A stretch of 24,793 nucleotides of DNA. Source: a virus. A program made the position numbers and the translations under genes. The notes under the pieces were generated by a model. The model searched no databases. It had not been told where the DNA came from and saw only the letters and a list, made by a program, of their open reading frames with translations. Positions 1-8,864 of the stretch are shown here, piece after piece. Numbering within the stretch: the first letter of the stretch is position 1; every line of letters begins with the position of its first letter. Location of the stretch: the IMG/VR virus record IMGVR_UViG_3300005915_000106, positions 1 to 24,793 of that record, one strand, 5' to 3'.

Positions 1-3000
1 CCCGTAACGTTTAATGTGATGGTATTGTCATCAACTGCGGCAAGGGATGCCTCTGTATAAAAGCCGTATGAATTAGCGGCAGTCCCGGAATTATCTATAT
101 CATCAATGACGGCCTGTATAATTGCTCCATTCATTCCGTCTATCAGTATCCCGTAAGCCGTTTTTGTTGAGCCGGTGCTTTCTATATCGGTTATCAACAA
201 GGTACCGCCTGCCGTCGCAAAACTTCTTGAAGTGATATATGCCCCGCATGTATTCCCGCTAGTTAACAATCGTGATACCTGTATACCGTTAAAAGTACAA
301 CTTGATTCCACTATACTAATACCATAGAGGTCTGTTGTTTTGCTTTCCGAAAGCCCGTCTATAACACAATCAGTCAACCCCATGTTTTCGCAATAAGTAA
401 AAACCATCCCATAGGTAGCGCCTCCGCCCGTTCCGGTTCCAAATTCATTTACTCGTACATTCGTTACAATCAGGCCGTCGCAATAATTGCCGTATAAACC
501 AGCGGCATAGGCATCGTTTAAAATGACATTTTCAACGGTGGATTTATCTGTATAAGACAGATACACAAGAGAGGACGCGTCGGTGTCGGAGGCGTTTCGC
601 GTTATAGTGCCTCCGGTTATTCTTACATTTGTGAGCTCGGTACCCGACCCGCCAATCGCTTCTATGGCATGATCATTGCAGTTTTTTTCTATAGTCGTGT
701 TGGCATCAAGTGCTAAATGTATGCCCGATTTCATTACTATTACGCCGTCGGTTTTGAATGTTCCCCCGGTAAGCTGTACCGTACCACCACCGAATGCCCC
801 ATTCAAATCACTAATAGCCTTATTGATAACATCCTCTGCACTTGTGTCTCCCTGTGATATGCGATAGGCCGTGCTCCCTCCGGTATAATACTCGGAAGCT
901 ACGGTTACTACCGCGCCGGCGGAGGGTCCGGCAATTGGCACCCCCCGAGCAAAAAAACGAGCAGCAGCATTAGAATCATATTTCCACGCCTCCTGATATT
1001 CCCTGTAGGTTATTTGGGTCATGCCCATTTTATCCGCGTCTGCGGATATTCGTATGCTTGCGGCCTCTACTGTACTGTCGATATATTCCGTCAGCCCCGC
1101 GCCGCCTATTGCGATTCTCATCTCCACCGAAGGACTGATATCATGAATCGCGCCGTTTGAAGTGCAGATATAAATGTGTTTGCGGCGCCCGAAGTCTTTC
1201 CATATGTGGTCTGCGAGGCGGTCAAGCTGCCCATTAGGCAGGCCGTCAATTACGTCCTCGCCGCCAAACTCAATCACGCGCTCGCCGTTCTTTGCTATGT
1301 CTTCGCGGTCGATATAGCTGTCATGAATCCAACCCTCGGCACCTGAAAACTTATAGACAGGCTTGCCGACAATACCCGCGTCAATGAGTACCTTGTCTGC
1401 ACTTTCATCGTTGTAAAGCAGGATCTGCGCTTGTCCTGATCGAGAGGTGATATCAAGCCCCGAAGACAATCGGCCTGCGGTCACATACTCAAAGGCGCCG
1501 TCACCATCGCCGGTATCTGACAGCTTGTGTATCGCCTTCGCGCCCTGGATGCCTACGATTCTATCCCGCTTTGAGGTAATAATTTTAGGCACCGGGGTTC
1601 CACCGGCTATTTTCTTGGTTGGCTGTATAATTATGTTGGCCGTGCTTGGGTCGTGAACGCCGATAGGTACGCGCACAATACGTGTCAATTCATCATCTAT
1701 TGGAAAGTCTGGGATTGCTCCGTACTCTGCCCAATACTCGGCATATACATCGGGGTTAGGCCAGTACGCGCCATCAAGTACTGTCTCGGATAACTGTTGG
1801 TCGCCAAAGTAATCGGTAAAGTTTCCGGCTGCCGAGGCTGTCCATATCAGCCTTTCAACAGTGCTTTCCTCGTACTTGTTTCCCGTGCCGTATAATCTAT
1901 TAGCCCGAATCTGGTCGAGCCTTACTATCAACCCGCCGTGAGTGACGTGGTTCAGATCTGAATTGTTTTCGGTAACGGTATCCGCCGGCACGGCGTCGCT
2001 GAAATCATTGTCAAGTATCGAGCGGTTTATGAGCGTATTGTTTTCGTCGAACCCGCAGTACCGCGCACCGGTTCCCGCGCCTACTGATTTCGTATTTTGC
2101 CATACCGTAGTATTGATTTCCATGCGTCGCCAGGGGTGAGTATAGTCTACGTTCCCGGTATGGATTCCAAACCATGGCCATAGTATCTCAACGCCGAGGT
2201 CCGCGAGCGATACGCCTGCGGCTCCGTCAAGAGCATTAACCGTAAAGTAGTTGACGGCCCGGTCTGATTGTATCAGCATGCCGCCGTCTATGTTTATCGT
2301 GTCGCCCGCATCGGCACCGATAACAACCTGGAGCCTGTCGCTCAAGCTGCTTGTAACGGTATGCGATACCTCGATCTTCATATAGTCTTCGCCGCCCGCC
2401 AAGTCATAAGCGACAGCCGTATTGTCTTTCAGCGATGAAGCTAAATACTCCCGGATACCGATATAGTTTTCTACCGCCGTGGCTGCAGCGGTACTCTTGA
2501 GATAGATAGAAAAGTTATAGGTCTCGCCGACGTTTAGCTTTTTGGTTCCGGTAAACGCGACCGTCTGGTATGCCTGCTCGTTTGCCGCGCCCGGTATCAA
2601 CTCGCCCGAACAGCTACCAAAGAAACCATCAGCGGCATCACGATTCAACGTACCGCCCGCAGTAACCAACCAACTATTCCCAATCGTCGCATTTTCAAAA
2701 CTGTTGTTACTGAGAAATTGTATTTGCTTGCGATACCCACGCTTTGCAATAAGATGGAATAGGCTATGGTCGGTTGCTTCGCTTTCGTCTGCGGGCTGAA
2801 ACTCTATTTGATCGATATAGAATAGTTCGGTATCTGCTGCTGCTGCCGCTATCTGGATTTGCGGATATGCGTATGTGGCCCCGGCGTCGAGCGTATGAGA
2901 TACGCTGATCTCCTGGTATGAGGCATAGACATTTGTGGCAGCTTGCGTGGTCGAGCCTGCCGAGTCCACGATTGCAAGCACAAACTCACTCCCAAGCATC

Positions 3001-4910
3001 GCGCCTGCCGGTAGCTTTACTCTCGCAACCCAGGTGTATTTACTACCCGCGGTCATGCCGTGCATATCACCGGCTCCGGCATTGTCAGTCAGCGCGATGG
3101 TTGCCGCCGTGCCTGCCGCTATTGTCTTTGTACCGATGTACACGTATCGGCCATGATAGGATTCTGCGGTAGTTCTGACAAAGGTAGCATTTACATTTGT
3201 ATTGGTTATCTCGCCTATCATCGCCGGAGGTGTTGAGGATTCACACCCGCCCCGGTCCATCAATGTGTCCTGCCGGCAAAGCATATTCCCAGGAAGTACC
3301 CGCCCGTATTCCTCAAAGGCCCGGTCAAGGTCGCCTACCCCGTCCTCGGTTGACGCACTCACCACCGAGCTGCCCTGCATTTTGCTTTTGCGCGTGAGGC
3401 CGTCCTCGGTTGCCCTGCCGATAAAGCAGTAATCAAAGTCTCCGCTGTACCAGGATTCAAGCATCACGCCGAACCGTTGAGTCATGTATGCCTGCGCAGC
3501 CGTACCATTGTACACGCTATTCGCCGGGTCCCATGCCGCGTATTGATCGTCTGAGAATGCGCTATCGTCGTTTCGTAATCTGAAATTAAACGAATTAGCC
3601 CCGTATGCGTAGTTGTATTTCGAGGTGACGCCCTTGTATAAATCATAATGAGTAAGGCGGTTATTGGCGCCCTTGGTTATGTTGCACCGCGAGCGCCCGG
3701 TACCATGGCCGTCTAAGCTAAAGAATATCTCCTCGTTCTGTACGCTCTTGAAGTCTGCTTGTACCTGTGCGTCAGTAGCTACAAGCCCGGAGAAAAAGCG
3801 TACATAGGCAATGTCAAAAGCTCCCGCCGTGCCGTTGTATGCCCGTATCTGTGCCTTGTTAAACTCGGTAGATTTCGCATCTATGTTTCCGCTCCATGCC
3901 GTATCGTCTTGAGTCTTATTCAGCCAAAGGCTTGAGCCGGTAGTATCGCCCGTGGTCAAATCGATGGCCGCTGTCAAAGTTATTTTCTGATTTATATTTC
4001 TATGAGACGAACCGTCGTCATATTGTGCAGATACCAAGGTTCTTGATGTGCCTCCGTCTTGCCATAACACCCAAAATTGATCACTTGTTATCTCGTATAA
4101 AATACGGAGTCTTTGAGTTGCCGAGACATACCAGCTAAATATAGATTGATTGCTTGCAGTATCAAATGCAAAACGCGGGATGAACCCGAGTTGTATCGTG
4201 AAGGTATCAGGCATCAGTAATAGATGCTCAGTGTATCCGCTTGATAGATAGTGACTGCCGGGTATGTTGTGGGTTGTTAGTTTGTAATCGTCTACATAAT
4301 AATATTCTGTATCTGCCGCAGTAGCCGCGCAAACATTATATACCTGGAATCCTGTTGTGGTACTCGGGAGCGTAACAGTAGTGGTCAACTCTTGCCATGT
4401 ATCTAACGCTGTGGCGTTCAGGGTCGTGGATGTCCATGCCGCGCTGTCATAATACCTAACTATTATGTCAGCTTCGCCGAGAGTAATACCGGATGCAGTG
4501 GGAACATATGCCCATAGCGACACATCATAAGTAGCTCCGGGAATTGTGTCATGCATGTCGGTGGTGCTATTCGCATCTACCAACATGGCGAAACCCTCGG
4601 TACCGGCCGCTACTGTTTTCGTGATCTTGTATGAGTAATCACCGGTATGCGAGAAGTCAGACGAACGTGCAAGGGTAGCATTAGAAGTAACCGGCACCGT
4701 CTCATCTTTCATCATCGGCGCGATGGGCAATTCACAGTTGCCCCGGTCTATCAGGTTGTCCTCGCGTGCCCAGGTATATTGAGCGCTGCCGGTTCCAAGG
4801 CCCGGGTATTCTAATTGACGGAAGTCTGCATACAGTCTTACATCACGGTCAGCAATTGCGCCGGTTCTGTTATCAAGCTTCCAAGCGCTCGGTATCGAGG
4901 TGATAGACAT
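1..4910 (-). CDS. Giant tail fibre/tailspike-like protein (3' end outside window)
   Basis: The reading frame starts at the ATG sharing a base with the tape measure stop (TAATG) and appears open to the left edge, giving at least about 1636 residues; most of it was translated by eye and no stop was met. Three modules resemble CBM4/9-type carbohydrate-binding beta-sandwiches: near residue 54 (motif DRGNCE), near 550 (DRGGCE), and near 735 (SNNSFEN, the usual start of this fold). A LamG-like segment follows the first. Near residue 1365 begins a probable right-handed beta-helix (GGGTVQLTGGTF, then SGIHLAL, the pectate-lyase-3 pattern), which continues to the edge with short repeated turns. Position just after the tape measure gene and the glycan-binding folds suggest a host-surface-binding or glycan-degrading tail protein. 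Baseplate functions may be fused in the middle. No catalytic residues were identified, and the C-terminus is unseen. Confidence 0.8.
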   Translation of the reverse strand, partial: MSITSIPSAWKLDNRTGAIADRDVRLYADFRQLEYPGLGTGSAQYTWAREDNLIDRGNCELPIAPMMKDETVPVTSNATLARSSDFSHTGDYSYKITKTVAAGTEGFAMLVDANSTTDMHDTIPGATYDVSLWAYVPTASGITLGEADIIVRYYDSAAWTSTTLNATALDTWQELTTTVTLPSTTTGFQVYNVCAATAADTEYYYVDDYKLTTHNIPGSHYLSSGYTEHLLLMPDTFTIQLGFIPRFAFDTASNQSIFSWYVSATQRLRILYEITSDQFWVLWQDGGTSRTLVSAQYDDGSSHRNINQKITLTAAIDLTTGDTTGSSLWLNKTQDDTAWSGNIDAKSTEFNKAQIRAYNGTAGAFDIAYVRFFSGLVATDAQVQADFKSVQNEEIFFSLDGHGTGRSRCNITKGANNRLTHYDLYKGVTSKYNYAYGANSFNFRLRNDDSAFSDDQYAAWDPANSVYNGTAAQAYMTQRFGVMLESWYSGDFDYCFIGRATEDGLTRKSKMQGSSVVSASTEDGVGDLDRAFEEYGRVLPGNMLCRQDTLMDRGGCESSTPPAMIGEITNTNVNATFVRTTAESYHGRYVYIGTKTIAAGTAATIALTDNAGAGDMHGMTAGSKYTWVARVKLPAGAMLGSEFVLAIVDSAGSTTQAATNVYASYQEISVSHTLDAGATYAYPQIQIAAAAADTELFYIDQIEFQPADESEATDHSLFHLIAKRGYRKQIQFLSNNSFENATIGNSWLVTAGGTLNRDAADGFFGSCSGELIPGAANEQAYQTVAFTGTKKLNVGETYNFSIYLKSTAAATAVENYIGIREYLASSLKDNTAVAYDLAGGEDYMKIEVSHTVTSSLSDRLQVVIGADAGDTINIDGGMLIQSDRAVNYFTVNALDGAAGVSLADLGVEILWPWFGIHTGNVDYTHPWRRMEINTTVWQNTKSVGAGTGARYCGFDENNTLINRSILDNDFSDAVPADTVTENNSDLNHVTHGGLIVRLDQIRANRLYGTGNKYEESTVERLIWTASAAGNFTDYFGDQQLSETVLDGAYWPNPDVYAEYWAEYGAIPDFPIDDELTRIVRVPIGVHDPSTANIIIQPTKKIAGGTPVPKIITSKRDRIVGIQGAKAIHKLSDTGDGDGAFEYVTAGRLSSGLDITSRSGQAQILLYNDESADKVLIDAGIVGKPVYKFSGAEGWIHDSYIDREDIAKNGERVIEFGGEDVIDGLPNGQLDRLADHIWKDFGRRKHIYICTSNGAIHDISPSVEMRIAIGGAGLTEYIDSTVEAASIRISADADKMGMTQITYREYQEAWKYDSNAAARFFARGVPIAGPSAGAVVTVASEYYTGGSTAYRISQGDTSAEDVINKAISDLNGAFGGGTVQLTGGTFKTDGVIVMKSGIHLALDANTTIEKNCNDHAIEAIGGSGTELTNVRITGGTITRNASDTDASSLVYLSYTDKSTVENVILNDAYAAGLYGNYCDGLIVTNVRVNEFGTGTGGGATYGMVFTYCENMGLTDCVIDGLSESKTTDLYGISIVESSCTFNGIQVSRLLTSGNTCGAYITSRSFATAGGTLLITDIESTGSTKTAYGILIDGMNGAIIQAVIDDIDNSGTAANSYGFYTEASLAAVDDNTITLNVT

Positions 4911-7039
4911 TAGCGATTGCCCGCAGCTGCGGCGTTTGCATTGATTGACATAGACTGAAATTCGTCTTCGGTGAAGATACTGCCGTCGGCGTGTATGTAT
5001 GTGGTGTTACCCTCATAGGTTCGGCCTATTCGTAATGCGTCAGGAGATGGCGTTGAGGAACCGTATCCGCTTGATGCCGAGTTGCTATTATTCCCGGCAT
5101 TTCTCCCGGCGAAATATGACGCGGCAAAGGATGCCAATACCGCCCCAAGCCCTATTGCTATCATGGCCGGATCGCCGGTCTGTATTAGCGCCGTTCCGAC
5201 CGCGAGAAGTATTTGAGGTAGTGCGTTTATGATTGCTGTTTTGAAATCGCCCCACGCATCGGCGGCAGTCTTCACGCCGTCGCCCATTGCTGTTGAGGCT
5301 TCGCCCATGTCGCGCACTAATTGCAGCGCGCTATCTGCAAGTAGGTCAATAAGGTTTTTCTTTAGAGACTCGCCTATGTCTTTTATCTTCTGGTCGAGTT
5401 CCTCTTGCTTCGCTATATATGCATCGGTTGCCGCAACCATAGCGGCCCAATTATTCGCATTGTTCATCATCTCGGTATTCTGAATACTCACCGCGTCGGT
5501 TACTATCCGCGAGCCATTTGCTACATGAGCATAGGCAACGCCGAGATGCCCGAGGCCGAGCGTTAATTTATTTACCAACCCTGCCTGCATTACAAAGGGT
5601 GCGCCGAATGTCATCATTGCCGGGAGCGTTTCATTCTCTGCGACTGCCACTCTGTGAGAGAGGCTATCAAAAGCCAGCGCGAGGGTCCTTTCCCATTCCT
5701 GTATCGGGCCGTCGCCCCTGAGTATCTTAGGTATGCCTACCTCATTCATGATCTTCATGGTTTCGACAAAACCCTCGGCGTGTTTTTGTGCAAGCTTCAT
5801 GCCTATCGAAACGTCCGCGGTTAGATCGGGAATTGGTCTGAGTATATTCGCAAGGGTTCCGTATTTGTCGCCACCCTTGCCGCCGTCACCGCCCGCGCCG
5901 GTGTCCGTCGTATCTGTAGTTCCGAAATGCCCCACCGTCTGCCCGATAGAAGTCATAATCCTTTCTAATGTTGACCTAAATGTCCGGAGGTCCTGTAGTT
6001 TTTGTTCTAGCTGTTGCTTGCTTAATCCACCGGTAAACTTTGTTTCAGTCGCCCGGATACCCCTGTTAGGCTTATCAAGTATTCGCTGTATCTCTTCTTC
6101 GGCAAGCGTCAAGTCAATTAGCCTATCCGTAAGCTCGCCCATATTTGCCGCTGCATCTTTGGTTAAGTCGGGCACTGTTAGAAAGGTTTTGAAAATATCT
6201 TCAAGGTTGCGCTTCTGAGTTCCAAGGTTTATCAACGCGGTTAATTTCTGCACGGCGATAGTAAGGAACGGTATCAGGTCTTCGACAAGCGACTTTCCTA
6301 ATTCCTGTACAGACCCCTTGAGAGTGGACATCGCGCCGTTCAGTGTTTCCGATTGCTTCTCGAGCATCCCCGCGAATTGCCCTTCCCCGGTTGTGAGTGC
6401 GCGCAATGCGTCGTCAACCTCTTTGAATCCAACCTTACCGGCAGAGATAAACTTAAATAGTTCCTCGTTGGTCATGCCGAGATTATCGCCAAGCGCCCTC
6501 ATCAATGGAACACCGGCCTCGGTGAACATATTGATTTCTTCTAAGGATGCGCGGCCTTTCGCCTGTACCTTTCCGTAAGCCCCGACCAGCCTGCCGAGTG
6601 TTTCGCTGTTACCCTGCGCAGCGTTCCCGAGGTTTTTCATGGTATCAACAACGTCCTCGGCAGCAGTGCCGAAAGCTATGAGCCGTTGCGCCGCGGGTGC
6701 GAGTTCTTCAAAAGTGAATGGTGTCTTTACGGAAAAATCCCGGAGGGCCGAAAGTGTTTCTTGTGCCTTATCTGCCGACTTAAGAAGCGCCGTAAATGAT
6801 ACGGTTATCTGTTCAACGGACGCGGCATATCTTATTGAGGACGTGACAGATCCCTTGACAAGTTTAGTCATCAGGAGAATACCCGCCGTAACACTCAGCG
6901 GGCCTATCAGTTTTTTAGCCATATCCTTGAGACTCATGCTTGTATCTTTGCTTGATTTCTTAAACCGGTTGAGTTCGCTGACGGCTTTTTTTGTTTCGGC
7001 CTTGACGAGTATCCTTAGTTCTTCGGCAGTTATCGCCAT
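4910..7039 (-). CDS. Tail tape measure protein
   Basis: A 709-residue protein that would set tail length and occupy the tail tube lumen. The N-terminal 250 residues show the phage tape-measure domain pattern (FTALLKSADKAQETLSALRDF, the PFTFEEL segment, then GRASLEEINMFTEAGVPLM). A long helical and coiled middle follows. Near residues 610-650 there is a hydrophobic, glycine/alanine-rich stretch (LPQILLAVGTALIQTG, then AIGLGAVLASFAASYFAG) that could be membrane-active during DNA ejection. The start has a GAGG-type site 6 nt upstream. It follows the frameshifted chaperone pair and precedes the tail fibre gene, the standard siphovirus order. By the usual rule of about 0.15 nm per residue, the tail would be near 100 nm if the protein is unprocessed. 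Confidence 0.93.
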   Translation of the reverse strand: MAITAEELRILVKAETKKAVSELNRFKKSSKDTSMSLKDMAKKLIGPLSVTAGILLMTKLVKGSVTSSIRYAASVEQITVSFTALLKSADKAQETLSALRDFSVKTPFTFEELAPAAQRLIAFGTAAEDVVDTMKNLGNAAQGNSETLGRLVGAYGKVQAKGRASLEEINMFTEAGVPLMRALGDNLGMTNEELFKFISAGKVGFKEVDDALRALTTGEGQFAGMLEKQSETLNGAMSTLKGSVQELGKSLVEDLIPFLTIAVQKLTALINLGTQKRNLEDIFKTFLTVPDLTKDAAANMGELTDRLIDLTLAEEEIQRILDKPNRGIRATETKFTGGLSKQQLEQKLQDLRTFRSTLERIMTSIGQTVGHFGTTDTTDTGAGGDGGKGGDKYGTLANILRPIPDLTADVSIGMKLAQKHAEGFVETMKIMNEVGIPKILRGDGPIQEWERTLALAFDSLSHRVAVAENETLPAMMTFGAPFVMQAGLVNKLTLGLGHLGVAYAHVANGSRIVTDAVSIQNTEMMNNANNWAAMVAATDAYIAKQEELDQKIKDIGESLKKNLIDLLADSALQLVRDMGEASTAMGDGVKTAADAWGDFKTAIINALPQILLAVGTALIQTGDPAMIAIGLGAVLASFAASYFAGRNAGNNSNSASSGYGSSTPSPDALRIGRTYEGNTTYIHADGSIFTEDEFQSMSINANAAAAGNR

Positions 7040-7050
7040 CGCCTACCTCG

Positions 7051-7347
7051 TTACTTTTCTTTGCTCTTTTTCCATGCGTTGAAAGCGGCGTCAAAGATAT
7101 CAAACATCTGCACCACGTCGGCAGGCATTTCATAATACCCGCCCGAATACGGGAGGGTTGATTTATTCTCCCATATCAGCCAAAGCCGCAAGCACTCATC
7201 AAAGTTTTTCCATCGCATAGACGGAAACTTGTTCCGCTGGATTTTCTCGCCGAATATTACCTCGACTCTCGCATCAGGCATCGCCGACCATTCGGCGTCC
7301 GCTAAATCATAATAGCCTTCAAGCCAGCACCAGAAGGCTACTCGGAG
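7051..7347 (-). CDS. Tail assembly chaperone frameshift extension (gpT-like part of gpGT)
   Basis: This frame is reached by a -1 shift from the upstream chaperone gene: after the AAC codon at 7349-7347, reading continues as LRVAFWCWLEGYYDLADAEW and then the segment beginning MPDARVEV. It encodes 98 residues, so the fusion product would be about 242 residues. An ATG at 7281 could in principle start a 76-residue protein, but it has no good ribosome-binding site, whereas the slippery site and stem explain the longer form. Lambda-type gpGT binds the tape measure protein during tail assembly through the T domain; the neighbouring tape measure gene supports that role. The sequence itself (WLEGYYDLADAEW, tryptophan-rich) also resembles tail chaperone C-terminal extensions. 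Confidence 0.85.
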   Translation of the reverse strand, partial: LRVAFWCWLEGYYDLADAEWSAMPDARVEVIFGEKIQRNKFPSMRWKNFDECLRLWLIWENKSTLPYSGGYYEMPADVVQMFDIFDAAFNAWKKSKEK

Positions 7348-7353
7348 TTTTTT
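7313..7353 (-). promoter_or_regulatory. -1 programmed ribosomal frameshift signal
   Basis: The slippery heptamer A AAA AAC lies at 7353-7347, in the correct X XXY YYZ phase of the upstream frame. The zero-frame stop TAG (7340-7338) follows 6 nt later. A perfect 8-bp stem, TAGCCTTC at 7340-7333 pairing with GAAGGCTA at 7320-7313, encloses a 12-nt loop. The 6-nt spacer between heptamer and stem is optimal for -1 slippage. The stem also sequesters the stop codon. Confidence 0.92.
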
Positions 7354-7778
7354 GGGTCTTTCTCCCGAGCCTGTTTCACAAGGTGAGTACGGATCTCATC
7401 AATGAGCCCGGCTATCTGGTTCTCCGGGGTCTGCGGTATGTCAAGCAATTCAGCCCATGTAGTAATAGGGGTATCATCGTCTTTGGTGAAATTAAGAAAG
7501 CGCGGTTTCATTGCCGCCGCGATCTTCTCATTTTCCTCGTTGTCTACCTTTAACTGAATTGATGCAAACTGCTTGTCAATTTCTTTGTCGAGTTCTTTGT
7601 CAGTCTTCACCTCGATATCTGCTACCGTCATAATCGGTTTTTCCGCAGACTCGTATTTGCGCCGCTCGGTATATGAGAGGTTAGAATACTCTACGACAAG
7701 CTGCTCTGATTCGGGCTCGTCTTTATTACCATTCCATTCAGGAATGAATCGGCCCTCGCGTGAAACATTAACTTTCAT
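7338..7778 (-). CDS. Tail assembly chaperone, unshifted form (gpG-like)
   Basis: A 146-residue acidic/basic soluble protein (MKVNVSREGRFIPEWNGN) between the tail tube gene and the tape measure gene. No family motif is recognised directly; the call rests on position and on the -1 frameshift signal at its 3' end, which is the hallmark of the lambda G/GT arrangement. The start has an AGGGG site spaced 5-6 nt. Most ribosomes should stop at 7338, giving the short form in excess over the fusion, as the assembly chaperone role needs. Confidence 0.85.
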   Translation of the reverse strand: MKVNVSREGRFIPEWNGNKDEPESEQLVVEYSNLSYTERRKYESAEKPIMTVADIEVKTDKELDKEIDKQFASIQLKVDNEENEKIAAAMKPRFLNFTKDDDTPITTWAELLDIPQTPENQIAGLIDEIRTHLVKQAREKDPKNSE

Positions 7779-7787
7779 ACTTCCCCT

Positions 7788-8180
7788 TTATGCTATGTTG
7801 GTTAGCCACTGCTCTGACTGGTCAAAGGTCGCGTCAAACGAAATCAGCCCGGCTGCGTTCGCCGTCTTGCCGACATCGACAAGCGCGTTGCCGTAGTACC
7901 CGCTTCCGCCGGAAACGTACAGATACAGAAACGCTGCGGCAGGAGTCCCGCCAGAGAAATGCTGAGTGAGCAATGCGTTCTGCCCCGCGTCTGTCATGTC
8001 GGAGTTACCCGAGAAACTGCCGGTCGCATCGGTGATAGTGTACTGCCTGCGCTCGCCCGCGTCACCGAATGCGGTAATCACTTCTTTCTTTGTGCTGAAA
8101 TTGCCGGTCCAGTTGTTTATCTCAGCAATCTTTACTGCTCCCACATACACGTTCCCTTCTTTCCCATTGTCTACGCCCAT
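7788..8180 (-). CDS. Major tail (tube) protein
   Basis: A 130-residue protein that should polymerise into the tail tube. Visible features are the N-terminal EGNVYVGAVKIAEINNW segment followed by alternating beta strands, the ATGSFSGNSDMTDAGQNALL region and a C-terminal AAGLISFDATFDQS strand, all typical of phage tail tube beta-sandwiches; the lead 'VYVGxxKIAEI...W' is common in this group. The start overlaps the upstream stop (TAATG). It lies directly before the frameshifting chaperone genes, the expected order. Confidence 0.82.
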   Translation of the reverse strand: MGVDNGKEGNVYVGAVKIAEINNWTGNFSTKKEVITAFGDAGERRQYTITDATGSFSGNSDMTDAGQNALLTQHFSGGTPAAAFLYLYVSGGSGYYGNALVDVGKTANAAGLISFDATFDQSEQWLTNIA

Positions 8181-8422
8181 TAGAACGCCCTCCCGCCCGA
8201 CTCTGCGGGCCGATCCGAAGTATCTTTAACCGGTTTCGTTTCCGGCTTAGTCCCTGTTCCATCATCACCCTCGGCTGCCTTTTCAAATGCGCCATCTGTG
8301 AGCGGCGGTACCAATGCAATGCCCCCGCACCGAACACATATAGCTGATTTGAACGGGCTGTTTACTACATGCCCGCAGCCTGGACACTTAAGAGTATAAC
8401 CACTTTGCTCTTTTTTTGCCAT
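8180..8422 (-). CDS. Small zinc-ribbon protein
   Basis: An 80-residue protein with two CxxC pairs (CPGC at about residues 13-16 and CVRC near 30-33), typical of a rubredoxin-like zinc ribbon, followed by a low-complexity tail rich in Gly, Asp, Lys and Pro. The ATG at 8422 has a GGGGG run 6-8 nt upstream, which overlaps the methyltransferase stop; a TTG at 8437 is a weaker alternative start. Its stop overlaps the tail tube start. Function is unknown. Similar small zinc-ribbon proteins occur in many phage tail regions; it may be a structural or assembly factor or act with the adjacent methyltransferase. Confidence 0.7.
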   Translation of the reverse strand: MAKKEQSGYTLKCPGCGHVVNSPFKSAICVRCGGIALVPPLTDGAFEKAAEGDDGTGTKPETKPVKDTSDRPAESGGRAF

Positions 8423-8426
8423 ACCG

Positions 8427-8864
8427 CTATCCCCCAATTTTTGAAAGTGTAAAAACTGTCTCTTGCCCGTCGATATCCCGGCGCTCTACTTTCCATTTCT
8501 TATCGGTGTACCAGTTGTATTTTTTCCCCGTGCCGGTCGAAGGGTCGCAGTAATCGAATGAGCCCAGCGTAAAAAAATGAAAGTGCGTCGGGTCTTGGTA
8601 TGATTGCTCGGCCCTAAAATATGTAGTTCTAATAAACATCTTGCCGCCCGGCTTTACAATCCGCCAGCACTCATCAAGAAACGGAAACACAAGAATCATG
8701 TGCTCTATAATATCGGTCGCTATCACGTTATCAAATTCATTCTTCTTGAACGGCCACGGCATCACCGTCAAGTCATGCACAACGTCGGCGGCGTCGGTCT
8801 TCCGGAAATCAACATTTACGGCGTCCTTTATTCCCTTGTCTCCGCATCCGAGATTAACATTCAC
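8427..8864 (-). CDS. Class I SAM-dependent methyltransferase
   Basis: A 145-residue, compact Rossmann methyltransferase of the type found near sugar-biosynthesis genes. Motif I is VNLGCGDKG at residues 3-11 and binds SAM; VNVDF follows as the second strand, then FDNVIATDIIEH (motif IV region) and WRIVKPGGKMFI (motif VI). The start is GTG, with AAGGAG 6 nt upstream, and overlaps the glycosyltransferase stop (GTGA). At 145 residues it is shorter than usual (200-250), but the fold core is intact. Substrate unknown. Tight coupling to the glycosyltransferase suggests that they act on the same glycan. Confidence 0.85.
   Translation of the reverse strand: MNVNLGCGDKGIKDAVNVDFRKTDAADVVHDLTVMPWPFKKNEFDNVIATDIIEHMILVFPFLDECWRIVKPGGKMFIRTTYFRAEQSYQDPTHFHFFTLGSFDYCDPSTGTGKKYNWYTDKKWKVERRDIDGQETVFTLSKIGG

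Noticed and set aside
1216-1240. Self-target of array 1 spacer CAAGCTGC (exact 8-mer) and of other spacers at about 12304 and 20622
   Set aside because: A single 8-mer match is expected by chance in 25 kb on two strands, and the partner spacer matches only six of eight bases or not at all nearby. These are not evidence of targeting.
5733-6218. Plus-strand ORFs of up to 161 codons opposite the tape measure gene, and other plus-strand frames
   Set aside because: They are shadows of the minus-strand genes; they show no family motifs and are poorly spaced for an operon.
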